64,000 bases of DNA, from NCBI GenBank assembly GCA_015698045.1, contig BLAL01000201.1:1-64000 (forward strand), read 5' to 3'. The first letter of the stretch is position 1; each line of letters begins with the position of its first letter. Both the position numbers and the translations under genes were made by a program. Positions 32,294-43,997 of this stretch are shown here, in pieces. This DNA is from Rhizophagus clarus. Its lineage: Eukaryota; Glomeromycota; Glomeromycetes; Glomerales; Glomeraceae. Below the pieces are notes generated by a model. That model did no database searches. It had not been told where the DNA came from and was given only the letters and a program-made list of their open reading frames with translations.

Positions 32294-35200
32294 TAAGGTT
32301 AAGAGTTGAGGAAAGGCAGTATACAGTATCATGATAAGGTCTTTATTTATTTTCTTTGATTTTATTTTCTGTTTGAGAAAAGGTGAGAGGGATGTTTGAT
32401 AGCATCTTAAGTACATAACTTTTTTATACTTATTAGTTTTAGTCTTATTTAATATAAAGTGTAAAGTTATTTGGAATGTTAAAACAAAGTTGTAAAAAAA
32501 ATAACTTATAAAAATATTAATAAACTTGATAAAATTTTATTATGAATATATTTCATATATAGAAATCATGTTTGATATAAATATTGTTATTTGAAAATGC
32601 AAAAAAAAATAATAAAATAAAAAATTTTTAATAAAAAAAATTTTGCAGAAAGTTTGATTCAGTATATTAAGAAAAAGAGTTTTTGAAATAAGAACTACTT
32701 ATTTATTAATTCTTTTATTACATTCAAATTATAAGATGTTTATTTTTATTTCTTATTTTTTAACTTGACTTTTAATTTAATTATCTTAGTTTTTAAAAAA
32801 AAAATTATAGATTTACAGTTTTATTGAAAAATAAAATTTTTAGATTGAAGTTATTTCTTGTTTCAATATTTTAATTATTTTTTAATTAAAATTTAAATTT
32901 CTTTTTTACTATAGTAAATGGATTTTAACTCTCTATATCAATTAAATAAAATTTTTTTAAAATCAAAATAGTTAAAAATAAGAGTATGAGATACAGTATA
33001 TCTTTATTTTTTAATTTGATATTATTATTTATCTTATTGGAAAATTGTAAAAAAAAATACTTTTGATATTAAAAGTATATTATTAGTTTTTTTTAAGCTT
33101 TTATTAATGAAATAATAATTTTTTGATAAATTTTTTTAGCATACTTAATACTTTTTTTTCACTAATCTTTTTAGCTTTCTTACTAGATGAATTTTCAGTT
33201 AATATATAGTTTATACTAATAATTATTTAATAAAAACTTTGAATTCATTATATAGGAATATTAATTTTAACCAATAATGCTATATTAGATTTTCTTTTTT
33301 TAAAAGCGTTAAAAATAAAAAAAATTAAAGAATTATAAAATACTAAATTTTAATCTTTATATTATTTGATTTATGTACTGTATAGTAATCAAATGTGATT
33401 TTTACATTTCTAATTCTTTATTACTTTATTTTTTTTCCTTTAATATTTTATTATTACATCAATATAACATATTAAAAATATCAATAGATTTATTAAAAAA
33501 TATAAATTCTAAAGGCAGTTTGATTGAATGTTTTATAAATTTCTTTGCAATCAAACTGCTAAACAAAATATCAAAATTAGCTCAACTTGACATTAGTTTG
33601 GAGTAAGTTTTTAAAGAGAGGTAAGCATTGGTTTAATTATTAATTATTATTTGAAGCAATAATTCCGAATGCAAATATCTATAAATTACATTTAATTTTC
33701 ATTCTTTTAATTGCTGCTAGATTTTATGAAAAATTAATATTTTAGTTTTCATTTAAGCCAATTGGTCTTCATTATGGTGTATTGATCGTCTTAGGACTTC
33801 ATCAATGATGCAAATAATTAAGATAACTTTGCTCAAATATCTTTAAGATCACTTGTCAGTTATCCATTTATATCGTTTATAATTTAAATTCTTTCCCACA
33901 TTTTGTGATTCTTCTAAGTGATAGGAGTCATATTTGTACCTGTTTAATAATAATTTTAAATTGTAGATTGGTGTGTCGTCACTTTTTTCAGGTTATAATT
34001 CACAATAAAAAAGTGCGATAGTTCAAAATAGAAGTTAAAGAAAATTGATTGAGTAATCCTGAAACACAACAATCTTGATAATCAAGAACGAGAATTTATA
34101 GATATATAAATGGATAATCCTAACTCCGAGATGACTTGTATTTAATTGATAATATTAATGTCATGACATTTAAATAGCAACTTTGATTAGAAGAATTGTA
34201 TAATGAATGATACGAATGAAATATCGGTGGTTCAAATATTTTTAATGATGGGCAACGCAGTTCGCACTTCGCAGGGTAATAGATGTAGTAATTGTAACGC
34301 AACTAATCATGTAAATCATATAAGAAAGAAGGCCACACTTACGTAAAATACAAAGGGAAAGATACAGAACATGATAATTTCTTTATAAGAATAGAAAATA
34401 GAAATTTAATAAAATTTAGATAAATTAAATTGGGAACTAAATTTATCCGTATGTCACCTGGTAATTTATTATTATTTCTATTTCACATATTATAATATAA
34501 ACGTTAGCGACACACGTAAAAAAACTTATTAATTTGATCTTGGCTAAACATGTATGACTCAATAACCATGCAAATAATAAGGAATCAAGAAAGAACGTTA
34601 ATAGACGTTCTCCAGTAATAAAGCCAAAGGGTATATCACGTGACTATCGTTGGCATAAACTATAACACTAGACTACTTTATAAATTAATTTTAAAAAAAC
34701 GCAAGTACCAAAAATCGATTATTTTATTAAAACAATTTTTTTTTTTTTTAAAAAAAAAAAAAGCGCAAATCAAGCGGATTTAAAATACTTTATCTAGGAA
34801 TGTATTCCGAAGCGCCATCGCAGAAATACACTATATATTAAATATAAAATGAAATTATTGGATAATATTGATGTGAGGATGTGTAATAGATTGACATAAG
34901 AGTAATTCATTTAATCAATTATAAGTAATCGGAAAAAAGAAAACGTAGATTCCGATTACTAATCCGATCATTCACACGCGTCCCTCGTGTTCTTCATTAC
35001 CTTTTCATTTGCATTTGAAACACTTGAAACTTGATCAAAATCCTGGTATTAATAAACTAATATTACTTTATTGGAAATTGAAATTTTATAACATTTATTC
35101 CTTAAATTAGGTTAAATTAAAAATTAAATGTTTTTTTTTTAATATAATGATATTCCTTATAAATTAAATTACTTAAATAGAAATATAAGAAAGAAAATCC

Positions 35201-36650
35201 CCTTTTTTCCTTTTTTCCTTTGTTTTATGAATTACGTAATTTCAATAATTAAAAAAAGTCGGCCGCAGTAGGAAAGTCATTTCGAGTAACGTGATTACTA
35301 TTTTTATTTTTAAGAAATAATAATAATAATGATAAATAGAATTGAAAAGCATATGGATATTCCGTCATTTTTTCAACCCCGTTAAATTGATTATTTTTTC
35401 ACACACGTTCACAAGCCAAATTTTCTTCTTTAAAATTTATTGGCGTAATTTATTTTCAGATTTTTGTATGACAGTTTTATGATAGACTTAATTTGTATAT
35501 ATTTCATATGTTCATAACTGATTTTCGTTGCTTACAGGTTTCTTTATATAATAATAAAAGGCTTCCAGGTTTCATACATTCATACAATTATTAAAAGATC
35601 AGATGGTAGGACAATTCCTTGAATGTAGCAGACTAAAAATTTCTATTTCATCATATTTGATGAATTTTATCTAAAAATGGTTTAGTTATTATCTAATCTA
35701 ATCAAATAAAGCACTTTTGTTACTAATTTGGTCTAAAAAAAAAGGGTTTTTGTCTATTATCTGGTATGAAACTAGTTTTTATTATCTACCCCACTTTTTT
35801 CTTTTAAAACTCTCGATCTTTTTTTTTCTTTTTTTTTTTTAAAAAAAAATTCTCGTTTTTTGTTGTTCAGTGATATCCAATTTAGATTAATTAAATTAGA
35901 TTATCAAGAAAATCAGATTCAATTTGAGGTTATCACTCGCGTGAGTTCGTGTGGGAGAATCTTGTGATATTAAACCGAAAAAAAAAAATTTTTTTTTTTC
36001 TCATTTTTTTTTATTTTTATTTTTATTATTATTTTATTATTTTAGTTATTTTATTTAATAATGAATTAAAAACAAGAAAAAAAAAAAAGGACAATTAAAA
36101 TAACCCTCTGTTTATTCCATTAACTCCACAAAAAAATAATAAACAAAGAATTACTAATCAAATTAATCAAATTAATTTCATTAATAATTTTTTACATACA
36201 CATACAGTATAAGGATTGTTTGTTGTACAATATATCGATTTTCATTTTTTACAAGTTTTTTTTTTTTCATCTCTAATTCTTAACAATTCTTTTTCACGCC
36301 AAAAAAAAATCCAAAATTGAAACCACTTACATAATTATGCATAAAAGTTTTATTAACAAAGCCACGTATTCCAAAAATAAAATTGCGAAACATTTAAACA
36401 GATCATTCTTCAAATAATTCCTCTTAAAACAAGTTTTTTTTTTTTCACGTTTTTTCCCTTTTTTTTTTTAACATCACTTCATTAATTTGATTAGAAAGGT
36501 TATAATGTTATAACTAACTATCCTTTTTTTGGTATACGCTAAATTCATGTGATAAAGGAAGATTATTTCTTGATCTACTAACTTATTAACTTATTTAGTT
36601 AGTCGCTTTTTTATTGTAACTTACCAAAATATTTACCGTAATAGTGTAAT
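32294..36650. other. long AT-rich intergenic stretch
   Basis: No gene, tRNA or bordered repeat could be supported. Two short frames (33373-33606 plus, 34120-34302 minus) lack recognisable domains. Confidence 0.4.
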
Positions 36651-36678
36651 AGCCGAATATACATGTTTGAACTACTAT

Positions 36679-36690
36679 TATATAAAAAGG
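36679..36690 (+). promoter_or_regulatory. TATA-like box of the lipase gene
   Basis: TATATAAAAAGG lies 155 bp before the lipase ATG and is a good TATA-box match, with T-rich sequence between it and the start codon. Confidence 0.45.
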
Positions 36691-36844
36691 AACCTCATTT
36701 TAAATCAAAAAACGAAAAAGTGGTTCCCTCATTCATTGAGAAATTATTATTATTATTTTTTTTTTTTTTTTTTTTTTTGATTTCCTTATTTTTTTTTTAT
36801 CGTTTCCATATAAAAAAGTTGGGTCCCATTTATATTTTATAAAA

Positions 36845-38768
36845 ATGCCAATTCAAGAAGAGAATAACGATATTTTTACAAAACAAGAAGTAGTTACGAA
36901 AGAAGATTCACAGTCTTCTCCTATCTTATCTGATGATGTTGCAACTACTATTAATAATTGTGATAACATTGTTTCACATTTCAGTTTAATACCTCCTCCT
37001 TCAGAAAAATTTCAACCTCAAGATTTAACAAATCTTACTTTACCCGTCCGTCGTAGAAAACGTCCTCAAAATTTGTATAATAAGGATGTGATTGAACCTG
37101 AAAATGTTGAATCTGTTGTTGATTCTTCAACTAATGATAATGAAGTTACTACTTCACTTGTCCTTAAATCTCATTCGGATCTTGCTTTAACTATAGATAG
37201 GGTGACTACTGCTTCTCGTGCTGGTTTAGATTTGGCTAGTATTTTTACTGGTTTGGCTTTAGAAGCTGCAAAACTCTCTACAAAAGCTAGTTTGGGAATT
37301 GCAAAAACTATTACTGGTGTAATGTCTGATAGATTGGTTCAAACTATGTCAAATGATGGTAGTGGAAGGTACGTTGTCTAAAAAAAATTTTTTTTTTTTT
37401 TTTTTTAATCGTAACACATCATCACTTCTCACATCCCTCTCATCTGGTTACCTTTTTTTTTCCTTTTTTTTCTTTCTTTTTTTTTTTTGATTTTTAATTC
37501 TTTTATAACAAAGTCAAAAATATTTTTTTATTCCTAGAATTATTGGTACTTCAACGAATTTATTACATCGTACATTAACTTTAACAGAACAAATAGCTTT
37601 GGCTGGTTTAGAATTTACTTCCGATACAATACAATTCGCTTTCGGTACCGCAGATGATTCATTGTCCCTTATTGATACATTTTTCGGTACTACTGATGCC
37701 GCAAAAGCTTTGGCTGAATTCGTTCAATTAGTAAAAAGAGAATTTAATGTAAGTTATGAAAAGGATGATAATTTAGAGGATAGTCTTGGGACTTTTGGCG
37801 CTTTTCGTGTAATAAAATCTTTAACAGCTTGGGCCTGTTTACAATACGTTACAAATGATCGTATGGAAAGACGTTTCACTGGTTGGAAAAAGGTTAAATT
37901 GGTAGATATTTCTGACATGTATGATTGGGTTTACGTATCAAAAAATGAGACAGAAGAAAATATCTATGATGAATTAGAATTTTTATTACTTGAAGAAGAA
38001 GAAGGTGATGAAGAGATGGTTATCGTCAAATCTAATAAATCTAATAATATAGTTATAGGTGAATTAACTCCGAAAGAAGAGATACCGGAATTTAGATTTA
38101 GTATGTCAGATGAAAGATCAAGACGTTTAAGTGATATTTATTTAGATGCTACAAAAAGATTAAGTAATCCTTATTTGGAAGAATTTGATTATCAAACAAA
38201 GGATGAAAAATTATTTTCTTTACTTCATAATTTAAAAAGATATTCAAAATTTAGTAGTAGTGCTTACGATTTTAAAACTGCCATTATTGGTAAATTACCT
38301 TTTCCAAAATTTCCAATTAAATCCCCAATATGGAAAGAACGTGGTAGATTACATAGATTTACTTTTGCTAGTAATACTGATTTACCATTTGATAGTATAG
38401 TAGATTCTTCTCATACAAAAGCACCAAAAAATCCTAGTAAATATCAACCATCTTATTTCATAATAAGAGATCACACGACCGAAAGTATTATATTGGCTTT
38501 AAGAGGTACCATGAGTATACATGATTTAATCGTTGATCTTACTTGTGAATATGAAGATTTTCAATTTCCTGAAGATATACAACGTGGTATTGAAACAAAA
38601 CATAAAGTTCATAAAGGAATATTTAAGGTTGCAAAAAGTCTTGCTGAACCTGGTCAAAGTGGTGTTTACGAAGTAATAAAAAGAGAACTTGAAGCAAATG
38701 AAGGTTATGGTTTAGTATTAGTTGGTCATTCACTTGGTGCTGGTAAGTTTGTAATATAATTTTTGGTC

Positions 38769-38804
<36 letters not shown>

Positions 38805-39585
38805 GAATCTTATAAAATTAATTAAACTTTTTTTTAGGTGTTGCAAGTTTATTAGCGATATTACTCGCTTCACCAAAGACTCGACAAACGACAGTATGGT
38901 CAGGTCTTCCGCGTGGTCGTAGAGTACACGCATACGCGTTCGCTACTCCATGCGTGATGTCTGCCGAATTATCAAAACGAGTACGTCCTCTTGTAACATC
39001 TGTAGCTTATGGTAATGATGTGGTTTGTAGATTATCAGTAGGACATGTTAAAGATTTGAGAGATATGGTAAGATTTTTGGGATCCAATAAGAAAAATCAA
39101 GAAGGACAAGAAACAGCAAGTAAAATCTTAAAGAAAATATTAGATTATCAAAGTAGAACATTTAATGAAAAGACTGAAGAAGGTAGAAAAGAGAAAGAAG
39201 AATTCGAAAATTTGTTTTGGAAAACAAGACAAGATGTTAATAAATATATGAAAAATGAAAAATTATATCCCCCTGGAACAGTTTATTGGATTGTTGGAAG
39301 TGATAGAAAACCTTATTGTGATGCTGATGATGATGAAGGTGAACCAGACGGGGAATTATTTGAAAAGAAAAATTGTAAACAATACAATATGTTGGAGATT
39401 GATGATGTTCAACAAGTTTTTAATGAAATTTGGTTTTCTCCTCATATGATGATTGATCATTTCCCTTATATGTATGGTAAGTAGAGAAGAAGCGATTTAA
39501 CTTGGCAAATTTTTTTTTTCACGTGTTTTTTTTTCCTAATTAAATTTATTCCAATTTTGTAGAAAACGTGCTAAAGAAATTATAA
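36845..39585 (+). CDS. class 3 (alpha/beta-hydrolase) lipase, diacylglycerol-lipase-like, 796 aa
   Basis: Exons 36845-37368, 37538-38742, 38838-39476 and 39563-39585; total 797 codons. The last exon adds only ENVLKKL. The N-terminal 170 residues are acidic/serine-rich with a basic RRRKRP patch, then two amphipathic alanine/leucine-rich segments (LDLASIFTGLALEAAKLST and similar, residues about 135-240) that may associate with membranes. The lipase fold follows: SIILALRGTMSIHDLIVDL (oxyanion strand), VGHSLGAG with nucleophile Ser573, YGNDVVCRLS with Asp637, and IDHFPYMY with His784. The intron after GHSLGAG splits the nucleophile elbow glycine. Class 3 lipases hydrolyse acylglycerols; the domain order resembles fungal diacylglycerol lipases. 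The triad is complete, so activity is likely. TAM41 follows on the same strand 672 bp downstream. Confidence 0.9.
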
Positions 39586-40257
39586 AAAAAAAAAAAATGT
39601 ACATTGTATTTTTTCAAATTTTTATTTAAATGACATAATTTCATTTATAATTATCATTTTACCCTTTCATGACCTATATAAATTTTGTATTATTCTTATT
39701 GTGTATAAATTTCATTGTACGCTTTTGTTCAATTTGAATTTTAATTCAAAATTTTTTCATCATTTTTTTTTATTAATTGTAAAAAAAAAAATACATACAT
39801 TATAATTATATATAAAATAAATTTAATATACAGTATATATTTCTATCTTTTGTCTTTCTGATTTCATTCATGAAACATTTAATTTTTATACTGTTCATAC
39901 CTGAAAAGACTTAATAATAAATAGATGCATTGTTGTTGTTTCAGAATAAAGTTCGAACGACTTTGACATTTTGACAATAACGATTAACAACTGACAGATC
40001 ACCATTCAGCAATGCAAACTAACGGATGATGAATAAGGATAGGATTATCTTCCATAATTTGTTCTTCGCAGATTGTTGTTTATCGACGATCTAATAAATT
40101 AACCAACCCGTTTTCAAATTGCTGGATTCAGTTCCCATCAAGTTCCCATTAGTTCCCATCATTTCGTATAACACGGATCTGAATGGTTCCCATTTCGAGT
40201 AAATTTTTTTTGAATAAATAGTGCTTTTTCCGTTTTCAATAAAAGTTATAGTTCACG
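39586..40257. other. lipase-TAM41 intergenic region
   Basis: AT-rich. Three close copies of AGTTCCCAT at about 40130-40160 could be a promoter element of the downstream gene. Nothing else was recognised. Confidence 0.4.
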
Positions 40258-42031
40258 ATGAGTGTTAGAACAACGTCTAAATTTCGCGCAATTAATAAGA
40301 CTAGTAGTACGAATTCATTTCGTTCGTTACGTTATATATACAGTACGTCAAAATTAAACGCGACACCAACAACAGAACATACTCCTTCCACTTCTAGTTC
40401 AGCTACTAATCCAGTACCACCATCACTGTCATCTATATTAAAGGGGGCAAGTACTTCAAAACAATTTAGGATAACCGCTCGACATTCATTAGAATTACAT
40501 CCGAAATTTGGTAAAAATCAAAATTTACCTATAAATCATGAATTTAATGAGCGTTTAAGAGGCTTGTTAAATAATTTTCACGCTCCTATACGATACGCGA
40601 TCGCATATGGTAGTGGTGTATTTCCACAAAAAGGTTACGATTATGATAAGGTAATTTATATCTTATAATTATTATCTTTTAGAAGTGAATAATCAAATCA
40701 TTATGAATTTTTTTTTTTTTTTTTTTTTTAGAATAAACCTATGATTGATTTTATATTTGCAGTTGGTCATACACAACATTGGCATTCGTTAAATATAAAT
40801 CAAAATAGAAAACATTATAGTTTTCTTGGTACTTTAGGTAGTGGAGCTGTAGCTATGTTACAAGAGAATTTTGGAGCTGGTGCATATTATAATCCATACG
40901 TTAAAATCGATGATATGGTACGTGTTACTTTAAACGCGAAATGTTTTAATATTTAAATAAATAGAATTTTAACGTATTCTCTTTAATTTAGATGATAAAA
41001 TATGGTGTTGTATCTATAGATAGAATGTGTAAAGATTTATTAAATTGGGAAACACTTTATTTGGCGGGTAGAATGCATAAACCTGTTAAAATATTAAAAG
41101 ATGATCCAAGAGTTAGATTAGCACAACAAGTAAATTTAGCGAGCGCATTACGTACTGCTTTACTTTTATTACCAAAAGATTTTACTGAAGAAAATCTTTA
41201 TATGACAATTTCTTCTATATCATATAAAGGTAATTTCTCGTTCAAAAAATAAAAAGTTTTTTAAAGGGAACTAAAATGAAATAATTTTTTTTTTTTTTTT
41301 TTAGGTGATTTTCGTACATATTTTGGAGAAAATCCAAATAAAATAAAGAATGTTGTATCAAAACAAATGAATAATTTTAATTTATTATATGGAGGATTAA
41401 TTCGAGGGTTACCTATGGTGAATTTTGTTGCAAATGGAAAGTTACAGGTAAAAAATATTTTCTTGATAAAATAATATTATATATATACATATATATAATT
41501 ATAATTATTATTGAATTTTGTTTAATAAAGTCTTATTAATAATAGCAAGATGATAGTCCAAAGGCAAAGGCACAGATGATACAAAAATTACCTAGAACAT
41601 TGAAATATAAAATACAAGAAGAACATAGGATGGTATTGGCTAGTAAAGGAATTCAATGGCCATCAGGTAAGACGTTATCAAGTTTTAAACCGTGTTAAAA
41701 GAGTTAAACGAATTTAAAGGAATCATTAAATATATGTATATTTTTTTTTTTGTTTAGATGATATGGATGCTTGTAAAAGTATAGTTAATTCGGGAAATTA
41801 CATTGAATATATTAATACTAGTAAGTTAATATTTAATTCTTTAATGTTAACAAAATGAGGTCGTTATTTGATCTACTTTTAATAACCGAATTAAATTCGT
41901 TTTTAGGTCTGGAAGATATTATATTTAGACCCACACTGTCACAAAGTATTAAAGGAATACTGTCGGCCGGATTATCGAAAAGTACAAAGTATACTTTTAG
42001 TAAAATAGGAAAATGGATTTCAAGCCCATAA
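40258..42031 (+). CDS. TAM41: mitochondrial CDP-diacylglycerol synthase (phosphatidate cytidylyltransferase), 422 aa
   Basis: Seven exons: 40258-40650, 40732-40917, 40992-41229, 41305-41447, 41546-41666, 41758-41820 and 41907-42031; total 423 codons. The N-terminus is basic and serine/arginine-rich without acidic residues up to about position 40 (SVRTTSKFRAINKT), as for a mitochondrial presequence. Then come FNERLRGLLNNFHAPIRYAI, the nucleotidyltransferase signature AYGSGVFPQKGY (residues about 117-127), KPMIDFIFAV, HWHSLNINQNRKHYS, DDMIKYGVVS, NWETLYLAGRMHKPV and the end part FRPTLSQSIKGILSAG. These are the conserved blocks of Tam41, which makes CDP-diacylglycerol for cardiolipin synthesis on the matrix side of the inner membrane. 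The protein is slightly longer than the yeast and animal enzymes because of the N-terminal linker. Annotation is confident; the exon borders are consistent in phase. Confidence 0.95.
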
Positions 42032-42171
42032 TGAAAGACCACGGTTAAATGAAATAATTTATAAACATTATTTAATTAATAACTTTAAATTGATAAAAAG
42101 TTTTTTAACGTACCATTATCGGATCATTATCGAGAAATACGTGCAAATAGAACATCGTTAGGATTTTGCTG

Positions 42172-42248
42172 AGCGAAATTGTGCGAAATTGTGCGAAATT
42201 GTACAAATTGTACAAAAGTGTGCAAAAGTGTGTAAAAGTGTACAAAAA
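42172..42248. repeat. 11-bp microsatellite-like repeat
   Basis: About seven variants of TGYGAAATTG / TGTRYAAAAG in tandem about 140 bp after the TAM41 stop, likely in or just beyond the 3' UTR. Confidence 0.6.
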
Positions 42249-42717
42249 AAATAATAGGTTTAGATATATAGAGATTTTGTTTGGTATTTGATTTATTTAG
42301 ATCACTTGTAAGTTACAATCAAAAAAATCACCTTTTTTTTTTAATTATAAGTAGAAATAAATATTCAATAGATTTTGATAATTAGACTTTTATTTTACAA
42401 ATTGAAATAAAGTTGGCGGACTTCATTTTTTAACACTTTATATATCTTATAATTTCATCTTAATAAAAAGTTTTGGTAAAAGTGTTGGTATTTATCATCA
42501 TATTATATCATAAAAAGTAAAAATATTAATCTTATTAAGCATTGCACCAATTTTATATACACCAATTCGTTTTTTTTTTTTTTTTGTTTCTTTTTAGGGA
42601 TTTTGCCAAGAGAGAAATAAAAGTAAGCAATTCATTGCATATGCCGCATATACCGGGGAGTAACATATTACTAGGTATAACTTTTGGATTATAACTTTTT
42701 TCAAAGGAATAAAATAT

Positions 42718-43656
42718 TTAAATACACATTGTTTCCAAATCATCAATTTCTAATTTAATATCTTGTATATCTAATTTTAAATATTCTTCTTCTTCTAAAT
42801 AATCATAAGCATCTTTTAATAAATCTTCAATTTGTTTTTGAGATGATTGAATAGCAAGATTCATTTCTTTTTCTTTTTGATCTAATAAATTTGTTAACTC
42901 ATCTATTGATAGATCATCAAAACAATTATCAACCTGGATAGATGGATTTGATAATCTTTCATCATTATTAGATAAAGGTTTTCTATTATCGTTATTTTTT
43001 TTTGAAAGAGAATTATTATTGTTATTATTATTATTTTTATTTAAAGAATTTGAATTCTTTTTATTGGAAGTAGAGCAAGAATTCGATTTAAAATTCTTAT
43101 TACTTTTTGAAAATTTATTATTACTACTATTACTACTACTATTATTATTATTATTGGAACGTTTTTGTTTTGGCTTTTGTTGTTGTTTTTGATTATTTTT
43201 TTTATTTTGTAATAAGAGAATTTTTGATCTAATATCATTTAATTGAATCAAAGTATTTAATTCTAAATCGCTCGCATCATCCTTAATTTTTTTAGCCAAT
43301 TCTAATTTACATAATAATTCCCTTTCAATAAAAGCTCTCTTAAATAATAATTTTAATTCTAAATGTTCAACTTGTTTATATAATAAAGAAAGTTTTCGAT
43401 GATGTTTTTTCGTTTGTTTATTTGGTGGAGGTTCTTTTGGTAGTTTTGTATTATTATAAGATGAAGAAGAAGAAGAAGAAATTGTTGTAGTAATAGTATT
43501 ATTATAATTATTATTAGTATTATTAGTATTAGTGTTGGTTGATAATGATGATGAAATTGATGATAGGATCGGTGAAATCGTTGAAGGGGTCATGGAATTG
43601 GTTAATGTTGTTAATAATGTTAAAGAATTGTTTAATACGTTTTTTTGTCTAGTCAT
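42718..43656 (-). CDS. single-exon low-complexity coiled-coil protein (312 aa), unknown
   Basis: ATG at 43656, stop at 42718-42720, no intron. Residues 1-75 are S/T/N-rich (runs of Asn-Thr and eight Ser). Residues about 75-150 form a basic then leucine-rich helical region (YKQVEHLELKLLFKRAFIER, ELLCKLELAKKIKDD). Residues 150-240 are N/S/K/Q homopolymers. The C-terminal 70 residues are a strong coiled coil (LDQKEKEMNLAIQSSQKQIE .. EEYLKLDIQDIKLEIDDLE). The two helical parts separated by disorder suggest an assembly or scaffold protein, but no family was recognised. It faces TAM41 tail to tail. Confidence 0.75.
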   Translation of the reverse strand: MTRQKNVLNNSLTLLTTLTNSMTPSTISPILSSISSSLSTNTNTNNTNNNYNNTITTTISSSSSSSYNNTKLPKEPPPNKQTKKHHRKLSLLYKQVEHLELKLLFKRAFIERELLCKLELAKKIKDDASDLELNTLIQLNDIRSKILLLQNKKNNQKQQQKPKQKRSNNNNNSSSNSSNNKFSKSNKNFKSNSCSTSNKKNSNSLNKNNNNNNNNSLSKKNNDNRKPLSNNDERLSNPSIQVDNCFDDLSIDELTNLLDQKEKEMNLAIQSSQKQIEDLLKDAYDYLEEEEYLKLDIQDIKLEIDDLETMCI

Positions 43657-43965
43657 TTTGTTGAGATAACGTGATTATTATGATAACGTGAAAACGAAAG
43701 TTAAAAAGCTGCGTGTGAAAAAATTTGTTTGCGAAAAAAAAAAAAAGTTTTTTAAAAGAAAATTTATGGATGTGAAAATTCGAGAAGGAAAAAAAAAAAA
43801 AGAAAAAATTTTTTTTTTTTCTAAATCGTAGTAAACGTAAATAAAATAAATAAATAATAATAATAATATATTAATACATATATATATTTGTAAGTAAATA
43901 TTATTATTATTATTTTCTTGTCGACTTTTGATTGGATAATTGGAATTGGAATTTAGGAAATAAAA

Positions 43966-43997
<32 letters not shown>

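Noticed and set aside
33373..33606. 77-codon hydrophobic frame
   Set aside because: Composition is what A/T-rich DNA gives by chance (F, L, I, N, K); no motif.
43041..43238. 65-codon minus-strand frame
   Set aside because: Out-of-frame shadow of the N-rich region of the 312-aa protein.
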